A stretch of 11,996 bases of DNA. Source: Bacteroidales bacterium (GTDB lineage: Bacteria > Bacteroidota > Bacteroidia > Bacteroidales > Paludibacteraceae). Where the stretch lies: positions 1 to 11,996 of the forward strand of contig CAAGFD010000278.1 in the NCBI GenBank assembly GCA_900769035.1. The letters run 5' to 3'. Below the pieces are notes generated by a model, which searched no databases, was not told the origin of the DNA, and saw only the letters and a program-made list of their open reading frames with translations. Below, in pieces: positions 6,887-11,996 of the stretch; positions within the stretch are counted from its first letter, which is position 1, and every line of letters begins with the position of its first letter. Both the position numbers and the translations under genes were made by a program.

Positions 6887-8155
6887 ATGAAGCTAAAAAA
6901 TAGATTTTTATTATTTATCTCTATTGCTTTATCATTAATCTTATCTGTTTGGGCAATACTCTTTTATTATTCTATTTTAGAAGAAGTTTACGATGAGGTT
7001 GATGATCAGTTAGATAATTATGCTCAGTTGATTATGTCTGATTTTTTATCCGATTCAATGTCCGATTTTTATTCGGGAGATGGCTCTAATAATACGTTTG
7101 AATTATATGAAATTAGTCCGGAAATGGCTAAAAGTCGTCCTAAAATTAAGTATTATGAGTCCATGATTTATATCAATAGTAAACATGAAACAGAACCGGC
7201 ACGTGTATTGGATACTTACTTTTGTAATGCTGAAAACAGATATTTTGCACTTAAAATTTATACTCCTATTATAGAAACGCACGATCTTAGAGAGTCTATT
7301 TTAATATGGATGATTATGTTGTACGTTACCCTTTTAATTGTACTTATTGTTATTAATACCATAGTTTATCATGTCAGTATGCATCCTTTTTATAAATTTT
7401 TAAATTGGATGAAGAATTACGACATATTACATCCTATTCCTTTGGACAACAAAACTTCGGTTATTGAGTTCAAAGAATTAAACGATACTGCAAATGGTAC
7501 ATTGCAACGTATAGATAAAGTATATCAATCTCAAAAGATGTTTATTGCTAATGCTTCGCATGAAATGCAGACACCCTTGGCTGTCGCAATTAATAATCTC
7601 GATTCTTTGGTGCAAACGGATTTAACAGAAAATCAACTATCTTATATAGCTAACATAAATAAAACTCTTATGAGAGCATCAGCAGTAAATAAGAGTCTGT
7701 TGCTATTAGCAAAAATAGAAGGTAATGTTTTTATAGAACAATCTAATGTCGATATAATAGAAATCATTAATTCTGTTTTGCCAAATTTGAAGGATATTTA
7801 CTCTTCAAAAAAAATCACTTATTCGGTAGATTTATCTCAATGTAATTTAAATATTAATCCTGATTTGGCTTCTGTTTTAGTTACAAATTTGATTAAAAAT
7901 GCAATTGTTTATTCTCCTATTAATGGTGAAATTAAAATTATGTGCAGAGAAAATATTTTTTCTGTTTCAAATAAATCTATCGATGATAAACCTCTTGACG
8001 AAAAGAATATCTTTGTACCTTTCTATAAATCAACAGATAATGTAAATTCTTCAGGTATTGGATTGGCGTTAGTCAAAGCTATTTGTGATAAATCAAGACT
8101 TAAGATAGAATATTTTTTTGAACAAAAATTCCATTCCTTCAAAATTTCAGATTAA
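6887..8155 (+). CDS. membrane sensor histidine kinase, partner of the response regulator
   Basis: A 422-residue sensor kinase with two membrane helices (about 7-28 and 138-163) enclosing a periplasmic domain of roughly 110 residues that I do not recognise. A short linker, possibly a degenerate HAMP, leads to the phospho-acceptor H-box FIANASHEMQTPLA, with His225; the QTPLA variant is common in Bacteroidales. The ATPase domain has the N-box NLIKNAIVYS (334-343) and the glycine loop SSGIGLALV (388-396). The usual DxGxG G1 motif is reduced to SVSNKS (359-364), as in many Bacteroidota kinases, so activity is still expected. The kinase would autophosphorylate and pass phosphate to D51 of the regulator. 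The signal sensed is unknown; the exported PepSY-like proteins downstream suggest an envelope or periplasmic cue. Its stop codon lies inside the 11-bp tandem repeat. Confidence 0.94.
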   Translation: MKLKNRFLLFISIALSLILSVWAILFYYSILEEVYDEVDDQLDNYAQLIMSDFLSDSMSDFYSGDGSNNTFELYEISPEMAKSRPKIKYYESMIYINSKHETEPARVLDTYFCNAENRYFALKIYTPIIETHDLRESILIWMIMLYVTLLIVLIVINTIVYHVSMHPFYKFLNWMKNYDILHPIPLDNKTSVIEFKELNDTANGTLQRIDKVYQSQKMFIANASHEMQTPLAVAINNLDSLVQTDLTENQLSYIANINKTLMRASAVNKSLLLLAKIEGNVFIEQSNVDIIEIINSVLPNLKDIYSSKKITYSVDLSQCNLNINPDLASVLVTNLIKNAIVYSPINGEIKIMCRENIFSVSNKSIDDKPLDEKNIFVPFYKSTDNVNSSGIGLALVKAICDKSRLKIEYFFEQKFHSFKISD

Positions 8156-8179
8156 TTTCAGATTCTCATATTTACTTTG
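8143..8179 (+). promoter_or_regulatory. 11-bp tandem repeat and possible promoter ahead of the PepSY-like genes
   Basis: AATTTCAGATT occurs twice head to tail without a gap (8143-8153 and 8154-8164), overlapping the kinase stop codon. OmpR-family regulators typically bind direct repeats one helical turn apart, so the 11-base period fits a regulator site. TTACTTTG at 8172-8179 is one base from the TAnnTTTG -7 consensus; the repeats would then cover the -33 region, as expected for an activator. A small AAGGAT/ATCCTT inverted repeat follows at 8191-8208. The repeat is directly seen; promoter and binding are inferred. Confidence 0.45.
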
Positions 8180-8244
8180 CATCGTGATTCAAGGATAGTA
8201 TAATCCTTAATGAATTAAAATGTATAACTTAAAAAAATTGAGAA

Positions 8245-8694
8245 ATGAAAAAATTATCTTTATTTATTGCTTTGGCTGTATCTGTTTTATTATTCTCTTG
8301 TGGTGATGATTACTTTCAAGATAGACCGGTGGCAACTAATGAATTAATGAATCCTATTAAGGATTTTGTATCTACATATTTTTCAGATTGTACTATATTA
8401 ACAGCTGATATGGATTCTGAAATTACCGGTGTTACTTACGATGTAGATCTTTCTTGTGGTGTAGAATTGGAATTCGATTCTAAAGGAGAGTGGCTATGCG
8501 TAGATTGTGGTATGAGTAGGGTACCGGATGCTATTATTCCTACATCTATTTTAGATTATGTTACTAATCAATATTCCGAATTGTTTATTGTTCACATTGA
8601 TAAAGAACGAATAGGTTATGAGGTGGAATTGAATAATGGTTATGAACTTGTTTTTAACAAGAATGGTGAATTTGTAAGACTTGAAGTCGATTAA
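8245..8694 (+). CDS. PepSY-like domain lipoprotein
   Basis: A 149-residue exported lipoprotein. The signal peptide MKKLSLFIALAVSVLLFSC ends in a lipobox with the lipidated cysteine at 19, followed by GDD. The mature part resembles the PepSY-like (DUF2874) family of Bacteroidota and consists of two copies of a half-unit: residues about 34-88, with YDVDLSCGVELEFDSKGEW, and about 95-147, with YEVELNNGYELVFNKNGEF. It shares the segment ELEFDSKGEW almost exactly with the next gene, so the two arose by duplication. Cysteines at 71, 85 and 88 in addition to the lipid cysteine are unusual beside its paralogue. PepSY-like proteins lack a firmly established role; binding or inhibition of an envelope protein is a family-level guess. 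It starts 89 bases after the kinase and lies 16 bases before its paralogue. Confidence 0.85.
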   Translation: MKKLSLFIALAVSVLLFSCGDDYFQDRPVATNELMNPIKDFVSTYFSDCTILTADMDSEITGVTYDVDLSCGVELEFDSKGEWLCVDCGMSRVPDAIIPTSILDYVTNQYSELFIVHIDKERIGYEVELNNGYELVFNKNGEFVRLEVD

Positions 8695-8710
8695 TATATA
8701 TCTATTATCT

Positions 8711-9148
8711 ATGAAAAAGCTATTTGTATTTCTAATATCATTATTTATCGTTTTTCCTTCTTTTGCGGATAATGATGTTGTTATTGAGAAAAAAGATTTG
8801 CCGGCAAATGCTCAACAGTTTATTGAAAAATATTTTGCTGGAGTAGAAATTTCCTATGCAAAAAAAGAGGTTGAGGTTTTTATTATCAAGTCATACGATG
8901 TAATCTTAACCAATGGTGTTAAATTAGAATTTGATAGTAAGGGTGAATGGAAAGATGTTGATTGTAAAAAATCTGAAGTCCCGTCAGATATCATTCCTAC
9001 CCCTATTAGAAATTATGTGAAAGCTAAATTTCCATCAAATTACATTGTTGAGATTAATAAAAGCACTTTTGGTTATGATGTAGATTTGAATAATGGTTTA
9101 GAACTGGAATTTGATAAAGAAGGTAAGTTTAAGTCGATAGATGACTGA
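8711..9148 (+). CDS. PepSY-like domain protein, periplasmic
   Basis: A 145-residue exported protein with a type I signal peptide, MKKLFVFLISLFIVFPSFA, with probable cleavage after Ala19. I chose the ATG at 8711; a TTG at 8681 would extend it by ten residues, but would overlap the previous gene and spoil the signal peptide. The mature part has the same two-unit layout as its neighbour: about 31-82, with KLEFDSKGEW, and about 94-143, with YDVDLNNGLELEFDKEG. It is highly acidic and lysine-rich. Unlike its paralogue it has no lipobox, so one of the pair would be anchored and the other soluble in the periplasm. The two genes, 16 bases apart, are likely one transcript ending at the hairpin at 9166-9211. 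The function is unknown; the context suggests an output of, or an input to, the adjacent two-component system. Confidence 0.85.
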   Translation: MKKLFVFLISLFIVFPSFADNDVVIEKKDLPANAQQFIEKYFAGVEISYAKKEVEVFIIKSYDVILTNGVKLEFDSKGEWKDVDCKKSEVPSDIIPTPIRNYVKAKFPSNYIVEINKSTFGYDVDLNNGLELEFDKEGKFKSIDD

Positions 9149-9165
9149 TAGTTAATTAATGTTTG

Positions 9166-9211
9166 AAAAGGAGAAGGGCGAATGATGGTTTCATTCGCCC
9201 TTTTCCTTTTT
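9166..9211. terminator. strong hairpin terminator shared by convergent genes
   Basis: The arms 9166-9185 and 9191-9210 form a nearly perfect 20-bp stem, with core AAGGGCGAATGA / TCATTCGCCCTT, one G-U pair and a 5-base loop. The plus-strand transcript of the PepSY pair ends in the T-run at 9207-9211. The hairpin also lies 29 bases past the dapL stop, and the minus-strand copy ends CCTTTTC, so it probably serves both directions, better on plus. Confidence 0.88.
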
Positions 9212-9239
9212 GCTTATATGAAAAATAGCTTGGATTTTA

Positions 9240-10415
9240 TTATAAAACTTTTTTTATACGTTCCATGGCCTCTTTCGTGGCTTCGTACGTGTTGAATGTA
9301 GTCAATCTGAAATATCCTTCTCCATATTTTCCGAATCCTACTCCTGGCGTGCCTACAACGTAAACTTCGTTTAATAAATAATCAAAGAATTGCCATGAGT
9401 TCATGTTCTTAGGACATTCCAACCAAATGTATGGAGAATTGTGGCCTCCGGTGTAATAAATATTTTTTGATTCCAATACATCGGTAATAAGCTTAACATT
9501 ACGTTTGTAATAAGCTATGTTTTTATCTGCTTCTTTTATTCCTTCGTTACTTAGTGTTGCTTCAAGCCCTCTCTGTGTCATATATGGGGCTCCGTTATAT
9601 TTTGTTGTTTGTCGTTGTTGCCAAAGTTTTAATAATGAAACTCCATCTCTAATCAGTTCTTTTGGAACTACAGTATATCCACTTCTAACGCATGTAAATC
9701 CGGCAGTTTTTGACAAGGAACTGAATTCAATAGCACAAGTTCGAGATCCGGGAATGGCAAATATTGAATGAGGACATTCAGCGTCGGTAATAAAACGCTC
9801 ATAGGCATTGTCATAGAGTATTACCGCATTATTCGCATTGGCATAATTAACCCATGATTGTAATTGTTGATAGGTCAATGCAGCTCCTGTAGGGTTGTTT
9901 GGAGAACATAGATAAATTATATCTCCATGCACTTGTGGCGGTACTGGAGTAAAGTTATTTTCTTTATTACATTCCAAGTAAATAATATTTTGCCCATCCA
10001 TTAATGATGTCGCTTTATATAATGGATATACAGGATCGGGTAGTAATATAGTATTTGTGCCGTGCTCAAATATATCGGTAATATTAGCTATGTCTTCTCC
10101 AATGCCATCACCGATGGTGATTTCATCTATATCAATGTCAATACTATATCTTTTATAATATTCTTTAACAGCATTTTTTGCAAAAGTATATCCTAATTCA
10201 GGTCCGTAACCTCTAAATGTCTCCTTATGACGTAACTCTTTTATCGCTTTGATAATTGCATCTGTTGTTACTTTTGACAATGGACGTGTAACATCTCCAA
10301 TTCCTAATTTAATTATTTTTTTATCAGGATTATTTTTTACAAATTCATTGGTTCTTAATGCAATCTCAGTGAATAGATAATTTTTTTCTAATTTCGAATA
10401 ATTTTGGTTTATCAT
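9240..10415 (-). CDS. dapL: LL-diaminopimelate aminotransferase
   Basis: A PLP-dependent class I aminotransferase that converts tetrahydrodipicolinate to LL-diaminopimelate in one step with glutamate as amino donor. Its 391 residues are slightly shorter than the usual ~410. Family motifs are LGIGDVTRPL (37-46), RGYGPELGYTF (68-78), DPVYPLY (127-133), CSPNNPTG (170-177), YDNAYERFI (201-209), the Schiff-base lysine K236 in SSLSKTAGFTCVRSGYTVVP, and the substrate-carboxylate arginine R370 in YFRLT. The residues DNAYERF and CVRSGY differ from the commoner DAAYEAF and GVRLGW or GVRCGY, and a segment after VVPKEL is shortened, so it is a somewhat divergent member. The preceding dapF gene, which makes the next enzyme of the pathway, strongly supports this assignment over a generic aspartate-type aminotransferase. 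It starts 17 bases after dapF and ends at the shared terminator. Confidence 0.95.
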   Translation of the reverse strand: MINQNYSKLEKNYLFTEIALRTNEFVKNNPDKKIIKLGIGDVTRPLSKVTTDAIIKAIKELRHKETFRGYGPELGYTFAKNAVKEYYKRYSIDIDIDEITIGDGIGEDIANITDIFEHGTNTILLPDPVYPLYKATSLMDGQNIIYLECNKENNFTPVPPQVHGDIIYLCSPNNPTGAALTYQQLQSWVNYANANNAVILYDNAYERFITDAECPHSIFAIPGSRTCAIEFSSLSKTAGFTCVRSGYTVVPKELIRDGVSLLKLWQQRQTTKYNGAPYMTQRGLEATLSNEGIKEADKNIAYYKRNVKLITDVLESKNIYYTGGHNSPYIWLECPKNMNSWQFFDYLLNEVYVVGTPGVGFGKYGEGYFRLTTFNTYEATKEAMERIKKVL

Positions 10416-10432
10416 AAGTGTGATTGTTAATG

Positions 10433-11272
10433 TTACATAATAAATTGTCCTTTACATATATAAGCGGCAGGTCCTGTCATTATTATTCTATAATCTGTTT
10501 TGCAACGAATTATTAATTCTCCTCCGTTCAATTTTACGGTAATTGGTGTATCTATAGGTAAATGCCCCGTTTTTGTAAGAGCTGCTACAGTAGCACATGC
10601 TCCAGTACCACACGCCATTGTTTCGCCTACGCCTCTTTCATATACTCGCATACGTACTATATGGTCTGATAAAATTTCTACAAATTCCGTATTCACTTTA
10701 TTCTTGAAAAGAGGGTGGTGTTCCCACTTGTGACCATTGGAAGTGAAGTCGTATTTGTCAACTTCATTTGTAAGTATCACCAAGTGTGGATTTCCCATAC
10801 TTACTGCTGTGCCTTTATATTGTTGGTCTGGTTCTATAAATATATTATTGTATATGAATTCCGATGTGATATCTAAACCTATATCGTTTGGATTAAAAGA
10901 GGCAACTCCCATATCTACTGATACGGTTGTTACATTGTTCCCTTCTGTTTTTAATGTGATGTGTTTTATTCCCGATAAGGTTTCAATTTCCATTGTAGAT
11001 TTTACTATGCTATTGCTTTCGTATAAATATTTTGCTACACACCTAATAGCATTGCCACACATTTGGGCTTCACTACCATCGGAATTGAATATACGCATAA
11101 AAGCATCCGCTTTGCTGGATTGTAAAATGATAACCAAACCATCTGCAGATACACCATAAACGGGATTAGTCATTTGTAATGACAAATCCCGGTAATTATA
11201 GTTTCTATTTTCTTGTAAATGATTTAGAATAACAAAATTGTTTCCTAAACCATGCATTTTTATAAATTCCAC
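10433..11272 (-). CDS. dapF: diaminopimelate epimerase
   Basis: Converts LL-diaminopimelate to meso-diaminopimelate, used in peptidoglycan and as the lysine precursor, by a cofactor-free two-cysteine mechanism. With a GTG start at 11272 the protein has 279 residues, the normal family length, and begins (M)EFIKMHGLGNNFV, the conserved DapF N-terminus. Both catalytic cysteines are present: Cys72 in SDGSEAQMCGNAIRC and Cys221 in ETMACGTGA. An ATG at 11335 would add 21 residues that do not resemble the family and would overlap yebC by 59 bases, so I reject it; the internal ATG at 11257 would cut the first strand. The GTG lies four bases after the yebC stop, fitting translational coupling. The next gene, dapL, makes the enzyme for the preceding pathway step. 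Confidence 0.95.
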   Translation of the reverse strand: MEFIKMHGLGNNFVILNHLQENRNYNYRDLSLQMTNPVYGVSADGLVIILQSSKADAFMRIFNSDGSEAQMCGNAIRCVAKYLYESNSIVKSTMEIETLSGIKHITLKTEGNNVTTVSVDMGVASFNPNDIGLDITSEFIYNNIFIEPDQQYKGTAVSMGNPHLVILTNEVDKYDFTSNGHKWEHHPLFKNKVNTEFVEILSDHIVRMRVYERGVGETMACGTGACATVAALTKTGHLPIDTPITVKLNGGELIIRCKTDYRIIMTGPAAYICKGQFIM

Positions 11273-11276
11273 AATA

Positions 11277-11996
11277 TTATTCTTCTGAATCTTCAGGCTC
11301 TGCCATGTTGTGGAAAACATTTTGTACATCCTCATCTTCTTCTATCTTTTCAATGAGTTTGTTTACAGTAGCCATCTGTTCTTCGGTTAATGTTTTTGTG
11401 TCATTAGGAATACGAACAAATTCTGATGATGTAATTTCATATCCGTTTTCCTCTAAATATTTTTGAATTTGTGAGTTTTGTGAAAATTCTCCGTATAATA
11501 CCCACTCATTATCTTCTTCGCCTACTTCGTCAACTCCGTAATCGATTAATTCTAATTCCAAATCATCGAGATTTACTCCATCTTTCTTAGCTATATGGAA
11601 TACGCATTTGTGTTCGAAAAGGAATTCCAAAGAACCGGTTGTTCCTAAAGATCCGCCTAATTTATTGAAATAACTGCGAATGTTTGCAACTGTTCTGGTG
11701 GTATTATCTGTCGCTGTTTCTACAAAGATAGCGATACCGTGAGGTCCGTATCCTTCGTAGTTCATCTCTTTATAATCTGTATATTCTTTTGATAAAGCTT
11801 TTTTAATAGCACGTTCTACATTCTCTTTAGGCATGTTTTCTTTTTTTGCTGTTGCCATAAGGGCTCTTAAGCGTGGATTTGTGTCAGGATCTCCACCTCC
11901 GGCTTTAGCTGCTATTGTAATTTCTTTACCAAGTTTTGTAAATACACGGGCCATATTACCCCATCTTTTCAGTTTTCTTGCTTTGCGATATTCAAA
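11277..11996 (-). CDS. yebC: YebC/PmpR family protein, cut by the right edge
   Basis: A conserved three-domain acidic cytosolic protein. The visible part is 239 residues; from the edge it reads FEYRKARKLKRWGN and then MARVFTKLGKEI, which is the usual YebC start region. The gene therefore does not begin at the internal ATG at 11954 but a few codons beyond the window. Further landmarks are AAKAGGGDPDTNPRLR, KKENMPKENVERAIKKA and the YEGYGPHGIAIFVE motif; the C-terminus is acidic and ends EPEDSEE. The family was named for transcriptional regulation, and some members have been reported to help ribosomes through proline stretches, so its exact role here is open. It is the first visible gene of the cluster with dapF and dapL; its promoter lies outside the window. 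Confidence 0.95.
   Translation of the reverse strand, partial: FEYRKARKLKRWGNMARVFTKLGKEITIAAKAGGGDPDTNPRLRALMATAKKENMPKENVERAIKKALSKEYTDYKEMNYEGYGPHGIAIFVETATDNTTRTVANIRSYFNKLGGSLGTTGSLEFLFEHKCVFHIAKKDGVNLDDLELELIDYGVDEVGEEDNEWVLYGEFSQNSQIQKYLEENGYEITSSEFVRIPNDTKTLTEEQMATVNKLIEKIEEDEDVQNVFHNMAEPEDSEE

Noticed and set aside
8191..8208. AAGGAT/ATCCTT inverted repeat before the first PepSY-like gene
   Set aside because: A 6-bp stem in very AT-rich DNA is easily expected by chance and has no U-tract; it is mentioned only with the regulatory region.
8681..8710. TTG start extending the second PepSY-like gene
   Set aside because: It would overlap the preceding gene and place charged residues before a clean Sec signal peptide that starts at the ATG at 8711.
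10737..11159. Plus-strand open frame of 140 codons opposite dapF
   Set aside because: It is antisense to a clear DapF and shows no recognisable domain or leader.
1..11996. CRISPR array, tRNA, rRNA, IS element or prophage
   Set aside because: No regularly spaced repeats, cloverleaf-like sequences, transposase genes or phage genes were seen in either strand.

Overview
The window reads as chromosomal DNA of an AT-rich member of the Bacteroidota, most likely the order Bacteroidales. Pointers are promoter -7 elements of the TAnnTTTG type (for example TACCTTTG upstream of fabH), A/T-rich leaders with no clear Shine-Dalgarno sequences, an LL-diaminopimelate aminotransferase route to lysine, a WYL regulator and a TIGR04076 protein of Bacteroidales type, a histidine kinase with a SHEMQTPLA H-box, and PepSY-like exported proteins. 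No tRNA, rRNA, IS element, prophage or CRISPR array was found.

Left part (1-4642, all minus strand, read right to left): tadA, trmN6, a uridine phosphorylase gene, mnmE, a TIGR04076 gene and a WYL-domain regulator. tadA and trmN6 overlap by ATGA, the phosphorylase and mnmE are 9 bases apart, and the last two genes are 24 bases apart. Three of the genes modify the tRNA anticodon loop (A34 to inosine, U34 side chain, m6A37). The WYL gene is frameshifted near base 150 and runs off the left edge.

Middle (4643-6172): a 447-base divergent spacer separates tadA from fabH. It holds promoters in both directions, a ~40-codon C-terminal relic of an RND-type outer-membrane efflux factor, and a large stem-loop in the fabH leader. 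fabH ends at a strong intrinsic terminator.

Right-middle (6173-9148, plus strand): an OmpR-type response regulator, its membrane histidine kinase, and two tandem paralogous PepSY-like exported proteins, one a lipoprotein and one with an ordinary Sec signal. A perfect 11-bp tandem repeat at the kinase stop codon, just ahead of a possible promoter, is a candidate binding site linking the regulator to the PepSY pair. The block ends at a ~20-bp hairpin terminator shared with the convergent lysine genes.

Right end (9240-11996, minus strand): a yebC-dapF-dapL cluster. DapL and DapF perform consecutive steps of diaminopimelate synthesis, giving meso-DAP for peptidoglycan and lysine. YebC is cut by the right edge. 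dapF probably starts at a GTG four bases after yebC rather than at an overlapping upstream ATG.

Most of the window is ordinary housekeeping DNA. The least ordinary parts are the two-component/PepSY block with its repeat, the efflux-gene relic, the fabH leader stem-loop and the frameshifted WYL gene. I see no convincing wholly new system.
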